Shown: positions 24,075 to 34,588 of the stretch, one piece after another
Layout: each line of letters starts with the position of its first letter
Numbering within the stretch: position 1 is the stretch's first letter
Assembly: GCF_913063425.1 (NCBI RefSeq)
Contig: NZ_CAJXYK010000049.1
Span: 1-47,125 of the forward strand
DNA from: an uncultured Thiohalocapsa sp.
Lineage (GTDB): Bacteria; Pseudomonadota; Gammaproteobacteria; Chromatiales; Chromatiaceae
Length of the DNA stretch: 47,125 nt
Direction: 5' to 3'
Position numbers and translations under genes: made by a program
Notes under the pieces: model-generated
What the model was told of the DNA's origin: nothing
What the model saw: only the letters and a program-made list of their open reading frames with translations
Databases searched by the model: none

Positions 24075-25115
24075 TCAGGCTGGTGCGGCCAGGATGCCGC
24101 GCGCCGCGAGCAGGCGGTCCAGGTCGGCGACGAAGACCGGCGCCGGGATGGCCGACACCGGCACCGCCCAGAGCTCGGGCCGACGGGCGCCGCCCGAGAC
24201 GGACAGCCGGCGGCACTTCACCGCATCCTTCTCGGTCATCAGCACCGGACCCAAGCCCCAGTCCGCGACGTCGGCCGGCGTGAACCGATGGTGGTCCGGA
24301 TAGGGCCGGGCGTCCACCGAGAGTCCCACGGCTTCGAGCATCCGGAAGAACCGCCCGGGGTTACCGATGCCGGCCACGGCCACCAGCCGCGCCCCGGCGA
24401 AGGCGGCCAGGGGACGCGTGCGGGCCGGCTGCGTCAGGCTCACGGCAGCGGCGGGTGCGAGCGTCAGGGCCGCAACCCCGGGCCGTCCGCCGCCGGTGGC
24501 GATGGCGAGGTCCGTGCGCGCGGCACGGCGTACCGGCTCGCGCAGGGGCCCGGCCGGCAGGCAGCGGCGGTTGCCGTGACCGCGCTCGCCGTCCACCACC
24601 AGGATCTCGCAGCACCGGCGCAGGCGATAGTGCTGCAGCCCGTCGTCGGTGATCACCAGGTCGCAGCCGTGCTGCACCAGCGCGCGGCATGCAGCCACCC
24701 GGTCGCGGCCTACGACCACCGGGACCCGGGCGTCCGCGGCGAGCAGCACCGGCTCATCGCCGTAGACGGCCGGATCCGCATCCGGGGGAACGAGATGTGC
24801 CGGCCCGGACCGCGCAGATACATCGGCGCCGTAGCCGCGGGCGGCGATGCCGGGGCGCAGCCCGCGCTCGAGCAGATGACCCGCCAGCCAGCGCACCAGC
24901 GGCGTCTTGCCGGTGCCACCAACGCTCAGATTGCCGACGACGATCACCGGCACGCCGGCGTCGAAGCTCGCGAGCCAGCCGCGCGCATAGGCCGCCGCGC
25001 GCAGCTCGGACACGGCGCAGTAGAGCCAGCCGAGCGGCGCCAGGAGCGCCGACAGGCCGCGGGCGGCAGGCCCGCGGCCGTACCAGATGGCGGTGGGGCT
25101 CAGACTTTGACTCAA
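24075..25115 (-). CDS. lpxK: Tetraacyldisaccharide 4'-kinase
   Basis: LpxK phosphorylates the 4' position of the lipid A disaccharide at the inner membrane. The P-loop VVGNLSVGGTGKTPLV (residues 59-74) and the following GIAARGYG and VITDDGLQHYRL motifs are diagnostic. A hydrophobic N-terminal helix (about 20-42) anchors it. Its 346 residues are normal. It lies 23 bp downstream of msbA and upstream of kdsB, the classical msbA-lpxK-kdsB lipid A/KDO cluster. Confidence 0.95.
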   Translation of the reverse strand: MSQSLSPTAIWYGRGPAARGLSALLAPLGWLYCAVSELRAAAYARGWLASFDAGVPVIVVGNLSVGGTGKTPLVRWLAGHLLERGLRPGIAARGYGADVSARSGPAHLVPPDADPAVYGDEPVLLAADARVPVVVGRDRVAACRALVQHGCDLVITDDGLQHYRLRRCCEILVVDGERGHGNRRCLPAGPLREPVRRAARTDLAIATGGGRPGVAALTLAPAAAVSLTQPARTRPLAAFAGARLVAVAGIGNPGRFFRMLEAVGLSVDARPYPDHHRFTPADVADWGLGPVLMTEKDAVKCRRLSVSGGARRPELWAVPVSAIPAPVFVADLDRLLAARGILAAPA

Positions 25116-25138
25116 GGGCTGCGGGGGCGCCGGCCCGC

Positions 25139-26956
25139 TCAGGCGCCGGGCCCTTCAGCGGCGGGCGCGTCAGCGACGGACGCATCGGTTGGCGCTGCGT
25201 GCAGCTGAGCCCGCTGGAGGCGCGCGTAATGCCCACCGGCCGCGAGCAGCTGCCGATGACTGCCCTGCTCCAGGATGCGCCCCTGCTCCAGCACCACCAC
25301 CCGGTCCACGTGCTCGATGGTGGACAGGCGATGGGCGATCACCAGCGTGGTGCGGTTCGCCATCAGCGCCGCCAGGGCCTGCTGAATGTGGCGCTCCGCC
25401 TCGGTGTCCAGGGCCGAGGTGGCCTCGTCGAGGATCAGGATGGGCGCGTCCTTGAGCATGGCCCGGGCGATGGCCAGGCGCTGGCGCTGGCCGCCCGAGA
25501 GCAGCACGCCGCGGTCCCCCACCAGGGTGTCGAAGCCCTCGGGCAGCGCCCGAATGAACTCGAGCGCATGGGCGGCCTCGGCGGCGCGCTCGATGTGCGC
25601 CCGGCCGGCACCGGCGGTGGTGCCGTAGGCGATGTTGTCGGCGATGCTTGCGTTGAAGAGCACGATGTCCTGGGTCACCAGTGAGATCTGCGCCCGCAGG
25701 CTCGCCAGAGTCACGGCGCGGTGGTCGATGCCATCCACCAGGATCTGCCCTTCGCTGGGGTCGTAGAAGCGCGGCAGCAGGCTCACCAGCGTGGACTTGC
25801 CGCTGCCGGAGCGGCCCACCAGGGCCACGCTCTCGCCGGCGGCGATGTGCAGATCGAGGCCGTGCAGCACCGGGCCCTTGGTGGCGTCATACACATGGGT
25901 CACGCCGCGGAACGCGATCTCGCCCCGCACCCGGTCCAGCACCTGCTTGCCGGTGTCGTGCTCGGTCTCGCTGTCGAGCAGCTCGAACAGGCTGTCGGCG
26001 GCGACGATGCCGCGCTGGAGCTGGGAGTTCACCGCGGTGAGGCGCTTCACGGGCGGCAGCATCAGCCCCATGGCCACCACGAAGGACATGAAGGTGCCCA
26101 CGGTGATGTCCTCGCGCAGGCCCTGCAGCGTGGACAGGTAGACGATGACGCCGATGGCCACCGCGGAGAGCAGCTGCACCACGGGCACGCTGACGGACTC
26201 CACGGCGATGATCTTCATCTGCAGGGAGCGGGTCTTCTCGTTGATGGCGGAGAAGGTCTCGGACTCCCGCCGCTCGCCGCCGAAGGCCTTCACCACCCGG
26301 TGCCCGTCGATGGCCTCCTGCGCCACGTGCGTGAGCGAGCCCACCCGGTCCTGGATGCGCGAGCCGTACTGACGAAAGCGCCGGGTGGCGTACTTCATGG
26401 AGAAGGCCATCACCGGCCCGATGAGCAGGAAGATGGCGGACAGCGCCGCATCCAGGTAGAGCATGTAGGCCAGGAGCGCCAGCGCCGTGAAGCCGTCCCG
26501 CACCAGCGTGGTGATGGCGGAGGTCGCCGCGGTGGCGACGTTTTCCACGTTGTAGGTAAGCTTGGCCAGCAGCTGGCCCGTGCCGTGGGCGTCGTAATAG
26601 CGCGTCGGTGCCCGCAGCAGGTGGTCAAACATCTCCTGGCGCAGGTCCGCCACCACCCGCCGGCCCACCCACTTGAGGCAATAATTGTTGACGAAGCCCG
26701 CGATGCCGCGCACCAGGAACACGGCCACCAGCAGGATGGGCATGAGCCGCACCACGTTCGGGTCCCGCTCCACGAAGCTGCCGTCCAGCAGCGGCTTGAT
26801 CATGGCCGCGAACACGGGCTCCGTCGCCGCGAACACCAGCATGCCGGCGATGGAGAGCACGAACATGCGCCAATAGGGCTTCACATAGCCCAGCAGACGC
26901 TGGTAGACGGCCCGCCCCGAGCCCGTGCCCTCGGCGAGGCTGCCGGCGTCGCTCAC
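25139..26956 (-). CDS. msbA: Lipid A export ATP-binding/permease protein
   Basis: MsbA flips core-lipid A across the inner membrane. The N-terminal half has six membrane helices (first at about residues 30-50). The ATPase half has Walker A LVGRSGSGKST, the signature LLSGGQRQRLAIARA, Walker B ILILDEATSALD and the H-loop VIAHRLST. The 605 residues and position upstream of lpxK identify MsbA over other half-transporters. It starts within the last codons of exbD (4-bp overlap), so expression is coupled. Confidence 0.95.
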   Translation of the reverse strand: MSDAGSLAEGTGSGRAVYQRLLGYVKPYWRMFVLSIAGMLVFAATEPVFAAMIKPLLDGSFVERDPNVVRLMPILLVAVFLVRGIAGFVNNYCLKWVGRRVVADLRQEMFDHLLRAPTRYYDAHGTGQLLAKLTYNVENVATAATSAITTLVRDGFTALALLAYMLYLDAALSAIFLLIGPVMAFSMKYATRRFRQYGSRIQDRVGSLTHVAQEAIDGHRVVKAFGGERRESETFSAINEKTRSLQMKIIAVESVSVPVVQLLSAVAIGVIVYLSTLQGLREDITVGTFMSFVVAMGLMLPPVKRLTAVNSQLQRGIVAADSLFELLDSETEHDTGKQVLDRVRGEIAFRGVTHVYDATKGPVLHGLDLHIAAGESVALVGRSGSGKSTLVSLLPRFYDPSEGQILVDGIDHRAVTLASLRAQISLVTQDIVLFNASIADNIAYGTTAGAGRAHIERAAEAAHALEFIRALPEGFDTLVGDRGVLLSGGQRQRLAIARAMLKDAPILILDEATSALDTEAERHIQQALAALMANRTTLVIAHRLSTIEHVDRVVVLEQGRILEQGSHRQLLAAGGHYARLQRAQLHAAPTDASVADAPAAEGPGA

Positions 26957-27441
26957 GGCCCCGTGTCCGGGCGGCTCGCTGCAAAGGCCACCCGGTGCAT
27001 CCCGAGCTGCCCCAGGGCGTCCAGCGCCGTCATGACGGCCTGGTGGGGCGTGTTGGCATCGGCCCGAATGAGCACGGGCCTGAGCCCTGGCTGGGCCTCG
27101 GATCCGGCCCCATCACCCGCCTCGCCGTCCTCCTCCGCACGCTCCGCCGTGGCCTCCGCCGTCGCCTCCACAAGCGCCCGGCGCAGCGTCTCGGCATCGG
27201 TGCCGAGCACCTCCCGCCCGTCCACGTAGAAGCGCCCGGACACATCCACCACCAACTCCAGCAGGTCGATCTCCGCCGCCTGCACCGGCTCACCGTCGGC
27301 CTGCGGCAATGTCAGGCGCAGCCGGGCGTCGTCGTTGAAGGTGGTGGACACCATGAAGAAGATGAGCAGCAGAAAGACGACGTCGATGAGCGGCGTCAGG
27401 TTGATGTCCGGGGGCTCCCGGCGCCTGGGCCTCAGGTTCAC
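26953..27441 (-). CDS. exbD: ExbD/TolR-family biopolymer transport protein
   Basis: ExbD forms, with ExbB, a proton-driven motor that energises outer-membrane processes. The N-terminus MNLRPRRREPPDINLTPLIDVVFLLLIFFMVS has the cytoplasmic segment, the single transmembrane helix and its conserved proton-carrying aspartate (LTPLIDV). The periplasmic domain follows. Length (162 residues) is slightly longer than usual, owing to an Ala/Glu-rich insert (ATAEATAERAEEDGEAG) around residues 93-109. It overlaps exbB by 4 bp. Both TolR and ExbD are possible; the kdsB-lpxK neighbourhood favours the ExbBD-like pair as in Pseudomonas. Confidence 0.88.
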   Translation of the reverse strand: MNLRPRRREPPDINLTPLIDVVFLLLIFFMVSTTFNDDARLRLTLPQADGEPVQAAEIDLLELVVDVSGRFYVDGREVLGTDAETLRRALVEATAEATAERAEEDGEAGDGAGSEAQPGLRPVLIRADANTPHQAVMTALDALGQLGMHRVAFAASRPDTGP

Positions 27442-28088
27442 GGCTCACCCCCGTCGCCGGCGGCCTCGCGGGCGCCCTGCATGACCTCGATGAGCCGCAG
27501 CGCCTGCTCTTCCATGGCGACGATGAGCTTGTCGACCCGGTTGTCGAAATAGCGGTAGAACATGAGCGTGGGAATCGCCACGGACAGGCCCGAAGCCGTG
27601 GTGATGAGCGCCTGGGAGATGCCACCGGCGAGCACGCCCGGATTGCCGACACCCGCCTCCATGATGACGCCGAAGACCTCGATCATGCCGAGCACGGTGC
27701 CGAGCAGGCCCAACAACGGCGTCACCGCGGCGATGGTGCCCAGGGTATTGAGATAGCGCTCCAGATCGGCCACCACCTGGCGGCCCGTGTCCTGGATGGC
27801 CTCCTTCATGACCTCCCGGGAGTGGAAGCGGTTGACCAGCCCGGCGGCGAGCATCCGCCCCAGCGCCGAGCCCTCGCGGATCTCGGCGATGCGGTCGTCG
27901 TTCAGCAGCTGCCGGCGGTGCAGCTGCCAGATGCGGCTCACCAGATCGTCCGGCATGATGGCCGTGCGGCGCAGAGCCCAGAAGCGCTCCAGGACGATGG
28001 CCATCGCGACAATGGAGCAGAGCAGGATCGGCCACATCAGCCAACCGCCCGCCTCCAGCAGCTCGAAGACCTGCACACTCAGTTCCAC
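27438..28088 (-). CDS. exbB: ExbB/TolQ/MotA-family proton channel protein
   Basis: This is the integral-membrane partner of ExbD. Three membrane helices are visible: WPILLCSIVAMAIVLERFW near the N-terminus, and two in LGTIAAVTPLLGLLGTVLGMIEVF and ISQALITTASGLSVAIPTLMFY, with the family motif TPLLGLLGTV. The start at GTG 28088 (VELSVQVFELLEAGGW) agrees with homologues; an ATG at 28118 would add ten residues. The protein has 216 residues. It is the first gene of the exbB-exbD-msbA-lpxK-kdsB run on the minus strand. Confidence 0.9.
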   Translation of the reverse strand: MELSVQVFELLEAGGWLMWPILLCSIVAMAIVLERFWALRRTAIMPDDLVSRIWQLHRRQLLNDDRIAEIREGSALGRMLAAGLVNRFHSREVMKEAIQDTGRQVVADLERYLNTLGTIAAVTPLLGLLGTVLGMIEVFGVIMEAGVGNPGVLAGGISQALITTASGLSVAIPTLMFYRYFDNRVDKLIVAMEEQALRLIEVMQGAREAAGDGGEP

Positions 28089-28154
28089 GTTCTCGCACCG
28101 CCCCTGCGCCGGCCCCAAAACCCCGGAATCATAGCAGTTCCTCCCAACGCCGGC

Positions 28155-30560
28155 TCAGGGCGGCAGCGACGTTGGGCGGTGTCGCCAGAGCCGAGGCTCC
28201 ACCTGGCGGGCACGGCTCGGAGACAGAGGGCCCGGCGTCACCGGCAGCCGCAGCGTGACGGCGCCGTCCACGGCGGTGTCGGCGGTAGCGGCGCCGAGGG
28301 TGCGCACGCGCGCCACGACCGCCTCTTTCGGAAAGCCCCAGCGGTTGCCCCAGCCCGCGGAGAACCAGACCCAGCGCGGGGCCACCGCCCGCAGAAACGG
28401 CATGGTGCTGGAGCTGTCGCTGCCGTGATGAGCGGCCACCAGCACGTCCGCCCGCAGGCGCTCACCGAGGGTCGCCACCAGCCCGGCCTCGACGCCGGCC
28501 TCGATGTCGCCCGTGAGCAGCACGCCGGCACCGCCGGTGGCCACATACAGCACGCAGGACGCATCATTGCCCGACTCGCCCGGACCCGGCGGGTGCAGGA
28601 TGCGGAAGGTCACCCCGTCCCAGTGCCACTCATCACCGGCGCGGCACGGCTCGGCGCTGACGCCGTTGGGAAGACTGAGCTCCGAAGGCTCACCGCTCAG
28701 CACACGGGTCACGTCCAGGTCTGCCAACAGCCCGGCGAGCCCGCCGGCGTGGTCCTGATCGGCATGGCTTACCACCAGCGTGTCGACGCCGCTGATGCCC
28801 CGGTGGCGCAGATAGGGCGCCACCACCGCGGACCCGGTGTTGAACCCGCTCGGCCAGCCGGCCCCCAGATCGTAGACCAGCGTCCGCCCAGCGGTGCGCA
28901 CCACCACGGCGAGCCCCTGCCCCACGTCCAGCATGGTCAGCTCGGCCTCACCCGGCGCCGGTGCCGGCGGCCGTGCCGCCACCAGCGGCACACAGAACAC
29001 CATACCGAGCCAGCGGGCCGGAATGCCGCGTGGGGCCAGCAGCAGCAGCACGCCGGCAGCGGCGGCGAGCCAGACCCAGGCCGCGCGCCCGCCGAGGGTC
29101 ATGCCGGCGAGGTCCCAGCCGGCGATCAGGGCCAGCAGCGCATAGCCCGCATCCAGCATTGCGGCAATGGGCCACAGCGCCCAAGCCCAGCCCCCCACAA
29201 GGGCCACCACGACAGACACCAGCACCGCCGGCAGCACCAGCCCGAACAGGGGCACCAGCACCAGGTTCACCGGCGGCGCCACCAGCGACGCACGACCGAA
29301 GAAGAACAGCAGCAGCGGCAGGAGACCCAGGGCCACCGCCCATTGCGCCCGCCCCCAGCGCACCACCACAAAGGGCGGCGCCAGGCGCTGGCCCAATGCG
29401 TACAGCAGCATGGCCACGGCGCCGAAGGACAGCCAGAAGCCGTAGGACAGCACGCTGGAGGGGTCCAGCAGCACAACCGCCAGCAGCGCCACCGCAAGCC
29501 CGGAGAGCGGTCGCAGGGTACGCCCCGCCATGGTGGCCACCAGCACCACGGCGAGCATCGCCAGCGCGCGCTGGGTCGATATGGAGAAGCCGGCCAGCGC
29601 CGCATAGCCCGCGGCGGCCGCCAGCGCAGCACCGGCCGCCGCCCGCGGCGCCGCGAGCCGCCGGGCGAGGCCCGGCGTCCACGCCCACACCCAGCGTACG
29701 CCGAGAAAAACGACGCCGGCCACCAGCCCCACGTGCAGGCCGGAGATGGCGATGAGATGGCTGGTGCCGGTGCGCGAGAAGACCTCCCACTGCGCCGGCG
29801 TGAGCCCGCCGCGGTCCCCGAGCACCAGCGCCGGCACCAGGGCCGCCGCGGGGCCGTCCGGCAGCAGGGCCGCCAGCCGGTCGCGCAGCCATTGACGACC
29901 GCGCGCGAGTCGGTAGCCGCCCGCGCCGGCGTCAAGCCGGACGGCGGCCGCCGGATCGCGCACATGCCCCGTGGCGCTGATGCCGCGCTGGAAAAGCCAG
30001 CGCTCGTAGTCGAACCCACCGGCGTTCACGAAGCCGTGGGGCGGCTTCAGGCGCACCACCAAGCGCCAGCGCTCGCCCGCCGGAAGCGCCGGGCGCTCGT
30101 CGTACCAGGAGAGCCGCACCAAGCCGCGGAAGCCTGCCGGCTCGCCGTCGTGGCGCAGGTGCTCGATGCGAAACAGAAAGCGGTGGGCGTAGCCGCGGTC
30201 CTCCGGCAGGGAGGCGATGCGGCCCTCGGCCACCAGGGTCTGGCCGGCCAGCCGCTCCGGGAAGGGTGCACAGAGCAGACGGCAGGCATCCGCATAGGCC
30301 CAGAGTGCCCCGGCTGCGGTGACTGCCAGCAGCACCAGGGCAGCGCGCAGCCGCGGGCCGCTCGGCACCGCCGCCACCAGGGAGACCAGAGCAGCCGCCG
30401 CCAGCAGCCAGGGAAGCCACGCTTCCGGCATACGCGGCAGGAGAAAGAAGCCGCCGCAACCGGCGGCGAATGCGACGGCCATGCGGCTCGGCGTGAGCCT
30501 GCGATCAAGGGCCGGCGCAGCGCCTCGTACCTGCTCCAGCATGCCGCCCGCGCCGCGCAT
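28155..30560 (-). CDS. comEC: DNA internalisation competence protein ComEC/Rec2
   Basis: ComEC forms the inner-membrane channel through which transforming single-stranded DNA enters the cell. The 801-residue protein has an N-terminal membrane pair, a soluble DUF4131-like domain, the multi-helix Competence domain (about residues 220-500, beginning near RTGTSHLIAISGLH), and a C-terminal metallo-beta-lactamase domain (LVVSHADQDHAGGL, AAHHGSDSS). All three parts are intact, so natural competence is possible. The exact start is unclear: ATGs at 30560, 30542 and 30482 are all possible and none has a clear ribosome site. Confidence 0.9.
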   Translation of the reverse strand: MRGAGGMLEQVRGAAPALDRRLTPSRMAVAFAAGCGGFFLLPRMPEAWLPWLLAAAALVSLVAAVPSGPRLRAALVLLAVTAAGALWAYADACRLLCAPFPERLAGQTLVAEGRIASLPEDRGYAHRFLFRIEHLRHDGEPAGFRGLVRLSWYDERPALPAGERWRLVVRLKPPHGFVNAGGFDYERWLFQRGISATGHVRDPAAAVRLDAGAGGYRLARGRQWLRDRLAALLPDGPAAALVPALVLGDRGGLTPAQWEVFSRTGTSHLIAISGLHVGLVAGVVFLGVRWVWAWTPGLARRLAAPRAAAGAALAAAAGYAALAGFSISTQRALAMLAVVLVATMAGRTLRPLSGLAVALLAVVLLDPSSVLSYGFWLSFGAVAMLLYALGQRLAPPFVVVRWGRAQWAVALGLLPLLLFFFGRASLVAPPVNLVLVPLFGLVLPAVLVSVVVALVGGWAWALWPIAAMLDAGYALLALIAGWDLAGMTLGGRAAWVWLAAAAGVLLLLAPRGIPARWLGMVFCVPLVAARPPAPAPGEAELTMLDVGQGLAVVVRTAGRTLVYDLGAGWPSGFNTGSAVVAPYLRHRGISGVDTLVVSHADQDHAGGLAGLLADLDVTRVLSGEPSELSLPNGVSAEPCRAGDEWHWDGVTFRILHPPGPGESGNDASCVLYVATGGAGVLLTGDIEAGVEAGLVATLGERLRADVLVAAHHGSDSSSTMPFLRAVAPRWVWFSAGWGNRWGFPKEAVVARVRTLGAATADTAVDGAVTLRLPVTPGPLSPSRARQVEPRLWRHRPTSLPP

Positions 30561-30669
30561 GGTGCTGTCTCAGCCCTTGCGGGCGGGCGCGGGCGGGACC
30601 AAGTTCAACAGAGCGGTCGGGGCGACGGCGGGGTCTGATCCCGACAGCCGGCAGACGCCGGCCGCCTGC

Positions 30670-30697
30670 TTCCGGCGCGCCGGCGCTGGCGTATACT
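30670..30697 (+). promoter_or_regulatory. Sigma-70-like promoter for the DUF2062 gene
   Basis: A TATACT -10 box lies at 30692-30697, preceded by a weaker TTCCGG (30670-30675) with 16-bp spacing. It lies about 40 bp before the GTG start in the divergent comEC gap. Only the -10 box is convincing. Confidence 0.4.
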
Positions 30698-31235
30698 CCC
30701 CGCGGCGCCGCCCATACACAGGCCCCCGACCCGACACCGTGAGACGCTGGCTCAAGGGTATCCTGCCAGACCCGCACGTGATCCTGGAAAGCCGCTGGAT
30801 CCGTGTGTTCGGCAGCCTGCTGCAGGACCCGAATCTGTGGCACCTGAATCGCCGCTCGGCCTCCGGGGCGGTGGCCGTCGGCCTGTTCATGATGTACATG
30901 CCGCCCTTCGGGCAGGTGTTCATGGCCGCGGCGGCCGCCATCAAGCTGCGCGTCAACCTGCCCATTGCGGCATCCCTGGTGTGGCTCAGCAATCCGCTGA
31001 CCATCCCCCCCATGTTCTATCTGGCCTATGTCATCGGCGCCCTGCTCACGGGCCAGCCGGTGCGCACCTTCGAGCCGGAATTCTGGCTCGACTGGCACAA
31101 CTGGCTCGGCGTGCTCGGGCCGCTGATGCTCGGCTGCATCATCTGCGCCTGCTGCGTGGCCGCCATCGGCTATTTCACGGTGCAGTGGCTCTGGCGGCGG
31201 AGCCTGCTGCGCGAGATCCGGCGCCGCCGGGAGCG

Positions 31236-31965
<730 letters not shown>

Positions 31966-31973
<8 letters not shown>

Positions 31974-33261
31974 ACCGCAGCGCCTCCGCCGGGTCCGTGC
32001 GTGCGGCGCGCCAGGCCGGATACAGGGTGGCGAGCACCGACATCAGGAAGGCACCGCCGCCGACGCGCAGCACGTCGCCGGCCCGCACGTCCGAGGGCAG
32101 CGCGCTGATGTAGTAGATGCTCGGGTCGAGAAAGTGCACGCCGAAGGCGCGCTCGATGCTCGCGACGATGGGCTCCACGTTCCAACCGAGCAGCACGCCG
32201 CCGACGACGCCCAACAGGGTGCCGGCGACGCCGATGGTGGTGCCCTGCACCATGAAGATGGCCATCACCCGCCCCGGCGAGGCGCCCAGGGTGCGCAGCA
32301 CGGCGATGTCCGCGCGCTTGTCCGTCACCACCATCACCAGGGTGGAGACGATGTTGAAGGCCGCCACGGCGACGATGAGGAACAGGATGATGGTCATCAT
32401 GCGCTTCTCGGTGCGCAGCGCCGCGAAGAAGTTGCGGTGCACCTGGGTCCAGTCCGTGACGCGATAGGCGACGGCGGCGCCCGGCTCGCCGGACTCGGTC
32501 TGCCCGGCGGTTGCCTGGGCATTCAGCGCGTAGGCGACCTCGCGGGACACCAGCGGCGCATCGAACATGTCCGCGAGCTTGAGCCGCACGCCCTCGGCGG
32601 CCTCCCCGAGCCGCATCAGGAGCGCGGCATCGGCCATATGCATGAAGCCGGCACCGCGGTCGTAATCGGACATGCCCACCTCGAACAGCCCCACCACGCT
32701 GAACGCCTTGAGCCTGGGCATGACGCCGACGGGGGTCGCGTTCAGCTGCGGTGTCACCACCGTCACCTTGTCGCCGACGCCGACCCCCAGGACCGCCGCC
32801 AGCTCGACACCGAGCACGATGTTGAAGCCGCCGGGCACCAGGTCGTCCACGCTGCCGATGACCATGTCGCGGCGCAGATCGGAGACCGCGTCCTCGCGGT
32901 CCGGCACGATGCCCCGCAGCAGCGCCGCATTGGTCCGGCCGGCGTGCATGAGCATGGATTCCAGCTCCACATAGGGCGCCGCGCCCACCACGTCCGGATA
33001 CGCCTGCACCCGCGCCACCAGCGCCTCCCAGTCTGTGATACCACCGTCCGGGACGCTCAGCGTCGCATGGGAGGCCATGCCGAGGATGCGCTCCTGGATC
33101 TCTTTGTGGAAGCCGTTCATCACCGACAACACCACGATGAGCGCCACGATACCGAGCGTGATGCCCAGCATGGAGATGAGGGAGATGAAAGAAATAAAGT
33201 GGTTGCGCCGCTTTGCCCGCGTGTAGCGCAGGCCGACGAACAGGGGCAGGGGTCGGAACAT
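31966..33261 (-). CDS. lolC: Lipoprotein-releasing ABC transporter permease (LolC/E family)
   Basis: This is the membrane subunit that binds lipoproteins and hands them to LolA. It has one N-terminal helix (about residues 24-50, [21 protein letters not shown]), a large periplasmic domain, and three C-terminal helices (about 273-420). Its 431 residues are standard. Only one LolC/E-type gene is present next to lolD, while many relatives have two (lolC and lolE). It could be the single-permease (LolF-like) form or the partner may lie elsewhere. The start codon lies inside an inverted repeat that may switch translation. Confidence 0.9.
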
Positions 33262-33298
33262 GGGCGGGGATTACAGCATGTTCCGCGCACACGGAACA
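33254..33298 (-). promoter_or_regulatory. Possible translational switch over the lolC start codon
   Basis: In the lolC mRNA three related segments occur in order: TGTTCCG (33298-33292), CGGAACATG (33285-33277) and CATGTTCCG (33262-33254). The middle can pair with the first (7 bp, leaving the start free) or with the third (9 bp, burying the ATG at 33261-33259). The two structures exclude each other. This is the layout of an attenuator or riboswitch-like element. No ligand or protein is suggested by the sequence. Confidence 0.5.
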
Positions 33299-33484
33299 GA
33301 GACGGCGACACCGCGCCGGGAAGGTGTGTAGGCGGATGCCGGTTGCGGACGGCGCCCGAGCCCGGTCTCGATGGACCAACAGCCCGCGGCGGCTCACGCC
33401 GCCGCCGCGGGCGGATCATCGGCGAATCACCGGCGCCGCTGCGCCGGTTCCGCCTTCAGACTCAGGATCTACTGAGCCTCAGGC

Positions 33485-34588
33485 CTACTGGCCCGCAGCG
33501 GGCGGCGCCGGCACCCGGCCCGGCGCATAACCCGGGTACATGGGCATGGGCGGCGCCCCCCTGGGCATGGGCGGGCGATTGTTGTAGTACTGCTGCCAGC
33601 GCTTCTGCGCCTCCTCCATGGCCTGCTTGCGCATGGCATCGTACTGCTCCAGCAGCTCCGCCCGCCGCGCCTGGGCGGCCTGAGCGGCTGCCGCCGCCGA
33701 CTGGCGAGCCGGCGGCGTCGGCCGCTGCGGCATGGCCATCGCCGGCGGGGTCGTGCCGCGGGACGGGGCGGACCCCGCCGGTGCTGGCGCAGGCGCCTGG
33801 GGTGCGGCAGGCTGGGCCTGGGGCTGGGGCTGTGCTGGGCTCGCAATCGTTGGGCTGCTGGGCGCCGGGCTGGTGGGCGCCGGGCTGGTGGGCGCCGGGC
33901 TGATGGGCGCCGGGCTGATTGGCTGGGGGGTCGGCGCTGCAGCCTGCTGCTTCTGGGCCGGCTGCTTCGGGGCGGATTGGGCCGGTGCCGCGGCGGGCTC
34001 GGTCGCGGCTGTGGACTCGGCCTCGCCCTCCGGGCTTCTCGACTCCTCGCGCATGACCGCCTGGGCGAAGGCCTCGGCCTCGGCCTTGCTCACCTTCTCC
34101 GCCTCTGCGTCGCCCTCGGGGGCCGACGCCGTGGCTTCAGCGGGCTCTGGTGCCGCCGCCGTCTCAGGCGCGGCCGGCTCGGGTGCCGGGGGCTGGGCAG
34201 GCGTCGGCTCGGGTTGGGGTCTGCTGGGTTGGGAGGGCTGGTGGGAGGGCTGGGCTGCAACCGCCTGCGGCTCCTCCGGCGCGGCCTTCGGCTCGGCGGG
34301 CGCCGCCGGTGCAGGCTTGGGCGTCGACGCGGCCGCTGGCGCGCTGTCGGCGGGCGCCTGCGCGGCACTGGCCGCCGTTGCGGTCTCGGTGCCGGCGGCG
34401 TCGGATGCCGCGGCCGGCTCCGCCGCCTCTTCCGCCGGCGCCGCAGCCATCGGCGCCTGCGTCATCTGCTCGCTGCGCTCGACGGCGCCGAGGTAGAGGT
34501 AGCCGAACAGCAGCACCAAGCCCCAGAGCAGGAGCTTGGGCAGGAAACTGAGCCGGCTGTTGGAAGCTTGTTCGCCTGATTCGGCCAT
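33485..34588 (-). CDS. Pro/Ala-rich protein with an N-terminal membrane anchor
   Basis: This 367-residue protein was not assigned to a family. A single membrane helix lies at about residues 17-37 (LPKLLLWGLVLLFGYLYLGAV). The long disordered middle is Ala/Pro/Gln/Glu-rich, with tandem SPAP units (ISPAPISPAPTSPAPTSP) near residue 220. A charged helix follows (ARRAELLEQYDAMRKQAMEEAQKRWQQYY) and then a Pro/Met-rich tail (RPPMPRGAPPMPMYPGY). The start at 34588 follows GAGGTG. It could span the periplasm, as TonB-like linkers do, but no TonB C-terminal domain is seen. The repeats are prone to length change. Confidence 0.75.
   Translation of the reverse strand: MAESGEQASNSRLSFLPKLLLWGLVLLFGYLYLGAVERSEQMTQAPMAAAPAEEAAEPAAASDAAGTETATAASAAQAPADSAPAAASTPKPAPAAPAEPKAAPEEPQAVAAQPSHQPSQPSRPQPEPTPAQPPAPEPAAPETAAAPEPAEATASAPEGDAEAEKVSKAEAEAFAQAVMREESRSPEGEAESTAATEPAAAPAQSAPKQPAQKQQAAAPTPQPISPAPISPAPTSPAPTSPAPSSPTIASPAQPQPQAQPAAPQAPAPAPAGSAPSRGTTPPAMAMPQRPTPPARQSAAAAAQAAQARRAELLEQYDAMRKQAMEEAQKRWQQYYNNRPPMPRGAPPMPMYPGYAPGRVPAPPAAGQ

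Noticed and set aside
23325-25208. A 627-codon plus-strand frame opposite kdsB and lpxK
   Set aside because: It is antisense to two unmistakable lipid A genes and shows no domain of its own.
27822-30638. A 938-codon plus-strand frame opposite exbB and comEC
   Set aside because: It mirrors well-supported genes on the other strand and is rich in His, Gln, Arg and Pro, typical of antisense frames in such DNA.
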